Positions 1 through 7,427 of a stretch of 64,000 bases of DNA are shown one piece after another (the first letter of the stretch is position 1; the number at the start of each line of letters is the position of its first letter). The notes under the pieces are model-generated. The model was not told where the DNA came from. It saw only the letters and a program-made list of their open reading frames with translations, and did not search any database. This DNA comes from Arthrobacter sp. ATA002 (GTDB lineage: Bacteria > Actinomycetota > Actinomycetes > Actinomycetales > Micrococcaceae), in NCBI RefSeq assembly GCF_026898095.1, contig NZ_CP114015.1:3224001-3288000 (forward strand), in the 5' to 3' direction. Made by a program: the position numbers and the translations under genes.

Positions 1-351
1 GAAGATCCAGCCGATGCCCGGCTGGCCCTCGTCTCCCGTGCAGTGCGAGTACAGGCCTTCCTTGCAGAAGCTGCACGAACCGTCCGCCGAGACGCAGGAG
101 AGAATGACTTTGTCCCCGGCTTTGAAGGCGTTGACGCCCGAGCCGGTTTCCGTCACGGTGCCAACCCCTTCGTGCCCGAGAACCCGCCCCGGCGTCACCG
201 CCGGCACATCCCCCTTGAGGATGTGCAGATCGGTTCCGCAGATTGTGGTGCTGTCGATCTTAACGATGGCGTCCCGCGGTTCCTGAATTTGCGGATCCGG
301 CACGTCCTTCCAGGATTTCTGTCCGGGTCCTTCGTACACGAGTGCTTTCAT
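1..351 (-). CDS. Zinc-dependent alcohol dehydrogenase, N-terminal part (runs off the window)
   Basis: The first 117 codons of a medium-chain (MDR) zinc alcohol dehydrogenase read on the minus strand from ATG at 351 and run off the window edge. The N-terminus has the catalytic-zinc region ICGTDLH (Cys about residue 38), followed by GHEGVGTV, whose His-Glu pair is typical of the family. The start of the structural-zinc cysteine lobe (CVSADGSCSFC) follows. The family oxidises alcohols or reduces aldehydes with NAD(P). The C-terminal Rossmann domain lies outside the window, so cofactor and substrate cannot be judged. Confidence 0.88.
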   Translation of the reverse strand, partial: MKALVYEGPGQKSWKDVPDPQIQEPRDAIVKIDSTTICGTDLHILKGDVPAVTPGRVLGHEGVGTVTETGSGVNAFKAGDKVILSCVSADGSCSFCKEGLYSHCTGDEGQPGIGWIF

Positions 352-497
352 GGTGTCCTCATCTGCTCCCGCCGGCCAACTGCAGGCTGTGATGCCAGCC
401 TGGTTCGGGTGAATCCGGGAACGGGCCTGTCGGCTCCGCAAGGGCCGGTCATTTTCCAGCCTAGGAGCGGGGCGGGATCGTCCGTAAGGGGCCGGGC

Positions 498-909
498 CTA
501 TTCCCCGTCAACATAGAGCCAGTTCCCTCCGGTCCGGACGAAGCGGCTGGTTTCCTCCTGCACCCCGCGACCGGCGCCGTCGCGGTAGTGGGCACGGAAC
601 CGAACGGTCCCGCGCCCGTCCAGCGGTCCGCCGGCGGCGGTTTCCAGGATGTCCAGGCGCCGCCACTGCAGTTCCGGGTCCAGGTCCAGGGCTGCCGGGC
701 GGGTGGAGGGATGCCAGGTGTCCAGGAGGTACTGCCGTCTGCCCGCGGCGAAGGCGGAATACCGCGAGCGCATCAGCGCTTCGGCCGTGGGGGCTGTTTG
801 TGCTCCCGAGTGATACTTGCCGCAGCAGGCGGCGTACGTTTCGCCCCCTGAGGCACGGGCAGCGGTCCCCGGGTGCGGGCACGGCGAAGGCAGGATCCGG
901 TGTGTTCAT
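498..909 (-). CDS. YchJ-like UPF0225/SEC-C motif protein (frameshifted in this sequence)
   Basis: The intact-frame C-terminal part (498-773) contains ALMRSRYSAF and the NTF2-like body ending LYVDGE, typical of the YchJ/UPF0225 family. Upstream the same protein continues in another frame from ATG at 909, reading GDRCPC; after the break it reads ETYAACCGKYHSG. Restoring two missing bases between 852 and 853 rebuilds the zinc-binding motif CPCGSG and gives a 137-residue protein, a normal length for the family. The function is unknown; the N-terminal cysteine cluster resembles the SEC-C zinc motif. The break removes two bases rather than one from a run, so it may be a real mutation or a sequencing error. 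Confidence 0.75.
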
Positions 910-963
910 TCGTCCAGTATTCCGGGTTTCGGGAACTGCCTTCGCCGTTTCACGGCCCCGGGG

Positions 964-1281
964 CTAGTTTCCCCCGCCGCTCAGGGAAAGCTCGGTTTCC
1001 AGGTTCAGGCGGACCGCGGCGATCGCGTCGCTGATCCGGTCCTCGCGGGTTCCGGACACCTCCCCCAGCTGCTCCGCTGCGTCCAGCCGCACCGTCAGCT
1101 CCTCCAGAGCCGAAAGCGCCGCCTCGTAGTCCCCCGCCGCAGCAGATTCGGAGACTTCGGCCACCTGGGCCTGGAGCTCCTCCGCTGCCTTCGGCTCAAG
1201 TGCCGGCACCTCGCAGCCAGCCAGCACGGCCACGGCAGCCATCCCTGCGGCCACCGCCAGCGCACCCCTGCGGTACCTCAC
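964..1281 (-). CDS. Small predicted lipoprotein downstream of the Ser/Thr kinase
   Basis: This 105-residue protein has a signal peptide with basic N-terminus, hydrophobic core and the lipobox VLAGC, so it is predicted to be exported and lipid-anchored at Cys 23. The mature part (EVPALEPKAAEELQAQVAEV onward) is acidic and probably alpha-helical, perhaps a coiled coil. Its ATG overlaps the kinase stop codon (ATGA, 1278-1281), so it is translationally coupled to the kinase. I do not recognise a named family. The coupling suggests it works with the extracellular tail of the kinase, which is an inference. Confidence 0.7.
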   Translation of the reverse strand: MRYRRGALAVAAGMAAVAVLAGCEVPALEPKAAEELQAQVAEVSESAAAGDYEAALSALEELTVRLDAAEQLGEVSGTREDRISDAIAAVRLNLETELSLSGGGN

Positions 1282-2651
1282 GGAGTAACGCTTTCCTGCA
1301 GCTCCTGCAGGTGTTCGCCGAGCTGTCCGGGAACCGCCGGATACCCCTGGTTCTGGGGAAAGACCCCCAGCCGTTCGGCCACCAGGATCACTGACGTCAC
1401 CAGCACAGCCATTGCGACCATGGCCAGCAGACTCCTTCCCGCCAGCGCCAGCCGTGACGGGCGCTGCGGCGCCGCCGCTGCTGCACCGGCAGTCCCATTC
1501 CGGGCAGGTCCACTTCGAGGCGCTGATCCGATCCGGGGCGGAACCCGGGGCGGGGACACCGCACGGTACACGCCGCCGGAGTCCGCGGAATGGTACACGG
1601 GCCCGTCATGCTCCGGACGGGCGGGGTGGGCCGGCTCCGAAACCGGCTCCGGTTCCTCCACTGCCCGGCCGGTCGTACGGAGGTCCCCGGCCGTGCTGAC
1701 GCCGCCGGCGGTGGCACCGCCGTCGTCGTCAGCAGTTTCCACCGCCTGCTCCGGCCGCGGCAGGGGCAACGGTTCCGGCAGCCCGCCGGCGGTCCAGCGG
1801 TACTCCAGCAGGGCCGCCGAAACTTCCGCCGCGGAGGGCCGCTGATCGGGGTCGCGGGTCGTCATGGACTTCAGCAGGCTGCACCAGTAGTTCCCGAGTT
1901 CCGCCGGAACCTCCGGGTCACGGCTCAGCCGGGCAATGGCTGCCTCGACGGCGCTGCCGCCAAATTCAATCCGCCCGGTCACCGATTCCAGCAGCACCAG
2001 GCCCAGGGAGTAAATATCGCTGGAAAATCCGACGTCCTGGGCACTGGCCTGCTCCGGGCTGAGATAATTGGCGGTGCCCAGCGTGGCATTCGCGGCCGTG
2101 ATCCGGGCGCCGTCGAGCATCCGCGCAATGCCGAAATCCGTGAGCTTGGCCCGCGGCAGGGTACCGGCTATCACCGGAGGAAGCAGGATGTTCGCCGGTT
2201 TCACGTCACGGTGAATGACTCCCCGTCCGTGGATGTACGCCAGCGCGCCGGCCAGTTCGGCCCCCAGATAGGCGGCCTGGTCCGGTGCGAGCCTCCTGAC
2301 GTCGCGGAGCTGCTTGCGCAGGTCCGGTCCGTCCACAAGTTCCATCACCAGGAAGGCGCGGGGTTCGCCGGCTTCGCCGTCGTCGCGGCCGGCGTCGTCC
2401 TTGCCGGCGTCAAAAAGTGTTACCAGGCCCGGATGGGAAAGGGACGCCAGTAAACGCATTTCGGTTTCCTGGCGGTCAACGTCGTCTGGGGCGACTGCGC
2501 TGGCCCGGAAGAGCTTCACGGCAATGTCACGGCCGAGAGCTTCGTCCTGTCCTCGGTAGACGGTGGCCATGCCACCGTGGCCTATGGGTTCGTTGAGACG
2601 GTAACGCCCTGAAATGAGCCGGTTGAGGCCATTTGCTGCGAAACTTTCCAT
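1278..2651 (-). CDS. Transmembrane Ser/Thr protein kinase (PknB-like)
   Basis: A 457-residue bacterial Hanks-type kinase. The glycine loop is IGHGGMATVYRG (residues 23-34), with the ATP lysine K46, alphaC glutamate about E64, catalytic loop HRDVKPANILL (147-157) and metal motif DFG (172-174). A proline/acid-rich juxtamembrane linker (about 290-400) precedes one membrane segment (about 408-425) and a short external tail of about 30 residues with no PASTA repeats. It should phosphorylate cytoplasmic proteins in response to a cell-envelope cue. A purine-rich AGAGG ribosome site precedes ATG 2651. It is coupled to the lipoprotein gene by an ATGA overlap. Confidence 0.93.
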   Translation of the reverse strand: MESFAANGLNRLISGRYRLNEPIGHGGMATVYRGQDEALGRDIAVKLFRASAVAPDDVDRQETEMRLLASLSHPGLVTLFDAGKDDAGRDDGEAGEPRAFLVMELVDGPDLRKQLRDVRRLAPDQAAYLGAELAGALAYIHGRGVIHRDVKPANILLPPVIAGTLPRAKLTDFGIARMLDGARITAANATLGTANYLSPEQASAQDVGFSSDIYSLGLVLLESVTGRIEFGGSAVEAAIARLSRDPEVPAELGNYWCSLLKSMTTRDPDQRPSAAEVSAALLEYRWTAGGLPEPLPLPRPEQAVETADDDGGATAGGVSTAGDLRTTGRAVEEPEPVSEPAHPARPEHDGPVYHSADSGGVYRAVSPPRVPPRIGSAPRSGPARNGTAGAAAAAPQRPSRLALAGRSLLAMVAMAVLVTSVILVAERLGVFPQNQGYPAVPGQLGEHLQELQESVTP

Positions 2652-2767
2652 ACTGCAACCTCTTCTCGCCCTTCCAGCGTAGCTGAGGGAAATCGTGGCG
2701 TAGATGGGCCGTGACGACTTTTTTTAGGCCCCCGGGGGGGCCTCGCGCAAGCGTTGCCGCTGCGCTA

Positions 2768-2814
2768 AACTGCCCTGCCGCGGCGGTTCACTTCAGCGCG
2801 GCGGCAGGGCAGTT
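2768..2814 (-). terminator. Long GC hairpin at the end of the Nramp gene
   Basis: AACTGCCCTGCCGC (2768-2781) pairs perfectly with GCGGCAGGGCAGTT (2801-2814). The hairpin spans the stop codon of the minus-strand transporter gene. It probably ends that transcript, although no long U-run follows. Confidence 0.6.
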
Positions 2815-4148
2815 CGGGAGGGTTTCCGCGCAGGTTCAGTGCCTTGTGAGAAGGCCTTCATGACGGCGTCCACCAGCTGCTGGATACCGAGCACGATGAA
2901 CAGCAGGGCGGTAATTCCCAGGGCGATGTTGGTGTGCAGTTTGTTCGCCCAGGCCTTTGGTACCCGGCTGCCGTTGAGCAGGCCGAGCAGCGTGATCGCC
3001 AGGAACGGCATGAAGAGGGAGCCGAGGACGCCGTAGGCCAGGATCAGGCCAATCGGCTTGCCAAGGATGAACAGGAGCATCGGGGGGAAGGTCAGCCACA
3101 GCACATAGAACTTGAAGTACTTGCCGCCGACGCGGGTGTCCGGATGGCCGGATTCCCTGCCGCGCATGTTGCCCCAGAAATCGGCGAACATCAGGGACAC
3201 CCCGTTCCAGACACCGATGATGGAGGAGAAGGATGCGGCCCAGAACCCCACCAGGAATCCGGTGCCGACGAAGTCGCCGTATTCGGCCTTCAGCACGTCG
3301 TAGAGGTCCAGCAGGCCCTCGTCGCCCGAGCTGAGGGAAACACCGGCGGACCGGACCACTTCGGCGCCGACGATCAGCATCGCGATGACGAAAATGCCGG
3401 TCATGACGTACGCCATCGAGTTGTCGATGCGCATGACCTTCATCCACTTGGGCGTGTACCAGCCCTTTTCCCGCAGCCAGTAGCCGTACGCGGCGAGGGT
3501 AATGGTTCCGCCGACGCCTCCGGCCAGCGCCAGCGTGTAGACGACGCCGCCCTCGGGGATGGTCGGCACCAGTCCGGTGAACATCTCCGGCAGGTTCGGC
3601 GCCGCGATGACGGCGAGCCCGACAACGGTGACGAACATGATGCCCACCAGGACCGCCGTGATTTTTTCGAAGGTCGCATACCGGCCGAACCAGACCATGA
3701 CAAAGCCGGCCAGGCCCATGAAAATGGCGAAGGCCCACAACGGAATCCCCGGGAACAGGGCGGCCAGCGGCAGTGCTGCCGAGGACATGGCGGTGGCTCC
3801 GTAAACAAAGCCCCAGATCATGATGTATGGGCCGAAGTACCAGGTGGTCCATTTCCCCAGTGAACGCCATCCCTCAAAGATGGTCTTGCCGGTGGCCAGG
3901 GTGTACCGGCCGGCGCCTTCCACCAGGATGATCTTGAGGATCACGCCGAGGATGACGGCCCAGAGCAGCCCATAACCGTATTTGGAGCCGGCCACCAGGG
4001 TGGCAACCATGTCGGCCGCTCCCACTCCGGCGGCGGCAACCACCAGCCCCGGGCCGATGACCTTCCACTTGGCTGGTGCGCCGCCGTCGTCATCCACGCG
4101 GTCCGCGTGCGTGCCCTGCGGCTGGGGAGGAGAACTGTTGTTGGCCAT
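2793..4148 (-). CDS. Divergent Nramp (SLC11-like) family membrane transporter
   Basis: A 451-residue polytopic membrane protein with the Nramp fold pattern: GPGLVVAAAGVGAADM opens the first helix (about residues 32-47), followed by about ten further hydrophobic segments. Classical Mn/Fe Nramps have DPGN in helix 1 and a Met-Pro-His motif in helix 6. Here the first is GAAD (residues 43-46) and the second is replaced by AAYGYWLREKG. It therefore belongs to a divergent clade whose substrate is not the usual Mn(II)/Fe(II) or is not known. The start at 4148 has an AAGGAA ribosome site. The gene is alone between the kinase and the PIN gene. Confidence 0.82.
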   Translation of the reverse strand: MANNSSPPQPQGTHADRVDDDGGAPAKWKVIGPGLVVAAAGVGAADMVATLVAGSKYGYGLLWAVILGVILKIILVEGAGRYTLATGKTIFEGWRSLGKWTTWYFGPYIMIWGFVYGATAMSSAALPLAALFPGIPLWAFAIFMGLAGFVMVWFGRYATFEKITAVLVGIMFVTVVGLAVIAAPNLPEMFTGLVPTIPEGGVVYTLALAGGVGGTITLAAYGYWLREKGWYTPKWMKVMRIDNSMAYVMTGIFVIAMLIVGAEVVRSAGVSLSSGDEGLLDLYDVLKAEYGDFVGTGFLVGFWAASFSSIIGVWNGVSLMFADFWGNMRGRESGHPDTRVGGKYFKFYVLWLTFPPMLLFILGKPIGLILAYGVLGSLFMPFLAITLLGLLNGSRVPKAWANKLHTNIALGITALLFIVLGIQQLVDAVMKAFSQGTEPARKPSRTALPPR

Positions 4149-4260
4149 GTGCCCGGGAATTCCTTACTGCTTGCTTGAATTTGGACAGCCGCCATCAACT
4201 GTGGTTGCCGTCACGGGGATGTATGCATTGTCTCACGCTGGATGCCTGCTCCCCGCTGTG

Positions 4261-4641
4261 TTACCGGCCGTCAGCCCACGGGTCCACAGCGGCGGCACCA
4301 AGCACGGAATAGTCCTGCGGCCGGTCCGTAACCACACACAGGTCATGGAGGATGGCGGTCGAGGCCGTTAGTGCAGTGAGCGTTCCGGCACCGTGATCCA
4401 TCCGCGCGGAAGCGAGCGCCGTCTCGTGGTCCACGGGCAGGATGTGGCAGGCATAGCGTCCGGTCAGTTCGCGCAGCCAGGACAGGTCGGGGTCGGGCAG
4501 CTCCCCCAGGGCCAGGACCGAGATGAAGATCCGAAGGCTGCTGCGGTTCCGCAAGAAGCCGACGACGGCGGGGCTGGCCTTGCCGCTGCGGATATCGGCC
4601 AGCACGGGAACGTCCAGCAGCAGCCCGGAGCGCCCGTTCAT
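4261..4641 (-). CDS. PIN-domain (VapC-like) toxin, possibly degenerate
   Basis: 126 residues with the VapC/FitB layout: LLLDVPVLADIRSG at the start (acid D10), a second acid E47 in LALGELP, and the C-terminal strand CVVTDRPQDY (D110) ending in AAAVDPW. The family cleaves RNA using four acidic residues and Mg. The third acid, normally in a motif like LDALIAATA, appears to be Thr here (TALTASTAI, about 89-97), so catalysis may be weakened or lost. Its ATG overlaps the stop of the upstream antitoxin gene (ATGA, 4638-4641), as in normal toxin-antitoxin operons. Confidence 0.75.
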   Translation of the reverse strand: MNGRSGLLLDVPVLADIRSGKASPAVVGFLRNRSSLRIFISVLALGELPDPDLSWLRELTGRYACHILPVDHETALASARMDHGAGTLTALTASTAILHDLCVVTDRPQDYSVLGAAAVDPWADGR

Positions 4642-4802
4642 TGCCGGTCCTCCGTTCCGGCCAGCAGGAAATCCACGAAGGAGGCCCGGGCCGTGACCAC
4701 CTGCTCATAATCGTGCAGGGATACTGCCTGCAGCACGGTGTCCGGCTGTTCGGAGGATGCGGCGCGGGGATGCGCCGGGGTGTTGGCTGGGGCTGGGGTC
4801 AT
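4638..4802 (-). CDS. Antitoxin partner of the PIN protein (Phd/VapB-like tail)
   Basis: A small gene directly upstream of, and coupled to, the PIN gene. The C-terminal half (LHDYEQVVTARASFVDFLLAG) resembles the toxin-binding tail of Phd/YefM-type antitoxins. The first half is short and Pro/Ala-rich, with no complete DNA-binding fold. I chose ATG 4802 (54 residues); an upstream GTG at 4850 gives 70 residues with a strongly basic start. Neither start has a clear ribosome site. The shortness suggests either a minimal antitoxin or one that has lost its DNA-binding domain. Confidence 0.55.
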   Translation of the reverse strand: MTPAPANTPAHPRAASSEQPDTVLQAVSLHDYEQVVTARASFVDFLLAGTEDRQ

Positions 4803-5051
4803 GAGAATACGGCGCGTGCGCCGGTCCTTTCGGCGTGCTCTTGCCGGCACCGGTTGCCCGAAGGGCGAGTGCTGGCCGCTTCTTCATCCGAACCACCCAA
4901 CGAGCGTGGGGTTGGTATGCGGCCAAGTCGGAGCTTGGCGGCCGCAGTTCTTGAAGCTGTTGGCAGTATAACCAGCTTTGCCCCCGGCCCGCGTCAGCGC
5001 ACGTGTTGCCTCGGCACTGTTGCGCCCGGCGACCGGAAGCAGGAAAAACTG

Positions 5052-5080
5052 TTGACCGGGACAGGTCTCGGGGCTAGCGT
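5052..5080 (+). promoter_or_regulatory. Promoter of the aldehyde dehydrogenase gene
   Basis: TTGACC (5052-5057) and TAGCGT (5075-5080) are separated by 17 bases, matching the actinobacterial housekeeping promoter pattern. The perfect operator palindrome begins two bases downstream, where transcription should start, so bound repressor would block initiation. Positions are read from the sequence; activity is inferred. Confidence 0.55.
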
Positions 5081-5081
5081 T

Positions 5082-5108
5082 CATCGAACTGGTCAGACCA
5101 GTTCGATG
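5082..5108. promoter_or_regulatory. Perfect 27-bp operator palindrome (FadR-type GntR site)
   Basis: Two perfect 13-base arms flank a single central base, with core TGGTCAGACCA. This has the form TNGTCNGACNA bound by FadR-subfamily GntR regulators. The 13-base core GGTCAGACCAGTT recurs at 14203-14215, next to a FadR-type regulator gene, which makes that protein the likely ligand. Confidence 0.75.
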
Positions 5109-5160
5109 ACCGGGCGCACGGCCACAGGCACCGGCCGGCCGGAGAGCAGGAGGACCCCGC

Positions 5161-6618
5161 GTGACCAATCCACGACCCCACCCGGACGGACTTCCCCTCG
5201 GGGCAGACCACCTGCGCTGGGCGGAATGCGCACAGACCGAACCCGTGCTCTTCCCCTTCGACGGCACCGAGGTGGCCCGTGCGCCGGTGGGCACGGCGGA
5301 ACACGCGGCGCAGGCGCTGGAAACGGCGGCCGCCGCCCGTCCGGAGCTGGCAGCGCTGAGCAGCGGCCGCAGGCGTGCCGTTCTGCTCGCCGTGCAGAAC
5401 ATCCTCGCGGAGCACCGGGCCGCCTTCGAGGACCTGCTGGTCCTCGAAACGGGCAAACCCCTGGTCGACTGCCGGACGGAGGTCGCGCGGACGCTCACCA
5501 CATGGAGTGCTGCGGCCGAGGAAGTGGCACACATCCGCGGAGAAACCGTGCCCCTGGATCTGCAGCCGCAGGGCGAAGGAATGCTGGGCTACTACACCCG
5601 CCGTCCGGCCGGCGTCGTCGTCGGCATTTCCGGCTTCAACTATCCCCTGCTGCTTGCCAGCCACAAACTGGCTCCGGCCCTTGCCGCCGGATGCCCCGTC
5701 ATCCTCAAGCCCTCCCCCGAAGCGCCGCTGGCCGCCCTGTGGGCAGTTGACCTGATCCGCGGGGTGCTGGCGGCCCACGGCATAACGCCCGGCGCGGTTC
5801 AGCTGGTGACCGGAGGCGCGGAGGCCGGGGAGGCGCTGGTGAAGGATCCGCGCACGGCCGTCGTTTCGTTCACCGGCTCCGCCGCCGTCGGGCACCGCAT
5901 CGCCCGGGACGCCGCACCGCGCAGGGTGCTGCTGGAACTCGGGTCGAACACGGGTTTGATCGTGGCTGAGGATGCCAACCTGTCCGCTGCCGTGGATGCG
6001 GTGATCCGCGGCGGTTTCTACGCCAACGGCCAGGCGTGCATCTCCGTGCAGCGGGTGGTGCTCACCGAACCGGTCGCTGACGCTTTTGAGGAGCTGCTGC
6101 TCTCGCGCCTTCCCGGGGTCCTCGTGGGCGACCCGCGCGACGGGAACACCCGGCTGGCGGAAGTCATTGATTCCGCTGCGGCTGACCGGATCTCGTCCTG
6201 GATTACGGCGGCGGTGGACGGCGGCGCCCGGCTCCTGGCCGGCGGGACGGCGGAGGGCAGGTCGGTGCCGCCCACCGTCCTGGCGGATGTGCCGCCGGAC
6301 TGCGCGGTGTGGCGGGAGGAGGTGTTCGGCCCGGTCGTGTGCCTGCAGCGGGTGCCGAATTTTGCCGCCGCCGTCGAGTCCGTCAATGATTCCCGGTACG
6401 GCCTGCACGCAGCCGTGTACACGGCATCCCTGCAGAATGCCTTTGCTGCCATTAACGCGCTCGACGTCGGCGGAGTGGTGGTCAATGAAATTCCGGGCTT
6501 CCGCTCCGACATCATGCCCTACGGCGGCGTCAAGGATTCCGGCATCGGCCGGGAGGGGCCGCGGTACGCCATCGAGGAATTCACGGTCACCCGCATGGCC
6601 CTCATCCGCCCCGAATAG
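5161..6618 (+). CDS. NAD(P)-dependent aldehyde dehydrogenase
   Basis: 485 residues with all catalytic features of the ALDH superfamily: oxyanion N160 in SGFNYP, cofactor lysine K183 in ILKPSP, general base E259 in LLELGS, and nucleophile C293 in NGQACISVQRV. The GQACISVQR form is typical of the lactaldehyde/NADP-glyceraldehyde-phosphate-like subgroup rather than betaine-aldehyde types. It would oxidise an aldehyde to the acid in the cytoplasm. The start is GTG 5161 with an AGGAGG ribosome site. An SDR gene follows after 35 bases, so the pair probably handles successive alcohol/ketone and aldehyde intermediates. The true substrate is not evident. Confidence 0.9.
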   Translation: MTNPRPHPDGLPLGADHLRWAECAQTEPVLFPFDGTEVARAPVGTAEHAAQALETAAAARPELAALSSGRRRAVLLAVQNILAEHRAAFEDLLVLETGKPLVDCRTEVARTLTTWSAAAEEVAHIRGETVPLDLQPQGEGMLGYYTRRPAGVVVGISGFNYPLLLASHKLAPALAAGCPVILKPSPEAPLAALWAVDLIRGVLAAHGITPGAVQLVTGGAEAGEALVKDPRTAVVSFTGSAAVGHRIARDAAPRRVLLELGSNTGLIVAEDANLSAAVDAVIRGGFYANGQACISVQRVVLTEPVADAFEELLLSRLPGVLVGDPRDGNTRLAEVIDSAAADRISSWITAAVDGGARLLAGGTAEGRSVPPTVLADVPPDCAVWREEVFGPVVCLQRVPNFAAAVESVNDSRYGLHAAVYTASLQNAFAAINALDVGGVVVNEIPGFRSDIMPYGGVKDSGIGREGPRYAIEEFTVTRMALIRPE

Positions 6619-6653
6619 CACCATCCCCCGTTCATCCTTATGGAAGCAGACGC

Positions 6654-7427
6654 ATGAAGTACGCGAACCTCTTTGACCTCGCCGGACGCCGCATGATGGT
6701 GGTGGGCGCCGGAAGCGGCATCGGCCGCGAAGCAGCCCTGGCCCTGGGCGCCCACGGGGCAAAGGTGGTGTGCGCGGACCGGGACGCTGCATCCGCGACA
6801 GCCGCTGCCGGGCTGGCCGGCCCCGGCGCCGAGGCCCTGGCGCTCGATGTCCTGGACACAGCCGCCGTGGAGGCTGCCGCGGAGCGGTACGCGGACCTTG
6901 ATGCCCTCGTCTTCACAGCCGCCACCAATGTGCGCAAACGCATCGCGGACTACACCATGGAGGAATTCGACCGGGTGGTCAATTTGAACCTCCGGGCGTC
7001 CTTCGCCCTGATTCGTGCGTTTGCCCCGCGCATGGCCGCCAACGGGGGCGGGAGCATCATCGGGTTCTCCTCCATCCGGGCATCCACGGTCGAGCCGGGC
7101 CAGGGTGTCTATGCGGCGACGAAGGCCGGGCTCGTCCAGCTGGCGAAAACGGCTGCCGCGGAGTTCGGCCCGGCCGGTGTCCGGGTGAACGTGGTTGCAC
7201 CGGGCGTCGTCGAGACACCGCTGACCGCGCAAATTAAGGAAAATCCCGCCTGGTACGACGCGTACGCGGCGAAAAGCGCGCTGGGCCGCTGGTCCCGTCC
7301 GGAGGAGCTGGCCGGCGCCGTGGTGTATCTGGCCTCCGACGCCTCCAGTTTCGTCACCGGATCCGTCCTGACGGTCGACGGCGGCTGGACCGCCGTCGAC
7401 GGACGCTTTGACCCGCCTGCCTCCTAG
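6654..7427 (+). CDS. Short-chain dehydrogenase/reductase (SDR)
   Basis: 257 residues of a classical SDR. The nucleotide motif is GAGSGIG (18-24). D41 after the second strand (CADRD) favours NAD(H). The catalytic set is S139/S140, Y153 and K157 (YAATK). The C-terminus ends VLTVDGGWTA, as in 3-oxoacyl-reductase-like SDRs. It is co-transcribed with the aldehyde dehydrogenase and converges with the amidase gene, overlapping its stop by four bases. It would oxidise or reduce a hydroxyl/keto group of the substrate handled by this locus. Confidence 0.88.
   Translation: MKYANLFDLAGRRMMVVGAGSGIGREAALALGAHGAKVVCADRDAASATAAAGLAGPGAEALALDVLDTAAVEAAAERYADLDALVFTAATNVRKRIADYTMEEFDRVVNLNLRASFALIRAFAPRMAANGGGSIIGFSSIRASTVEPGQGVYAATKAGLVQLAKTAAAEFGPAGVRVNVVAPGVVETPLTAQIKENPAWYDAYAAKSALGRWSRPEELAGAVVYLASDASSFVTGSVLTVDGGWTAVDGRFDPPAS

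Noticed and set aside
5074..6792. A 572-codon open frame opposite the aldehyde dehydrogenase
   Set aside because: It is the antisense shadow of a clear gene; its translation is Gly/Arg/His-rich low-complexity sequence with no motif. The same applies to long antisense frames at 8854-10875, 11564-12643, 25052-26470, 30650-32194 and 56303-57538.
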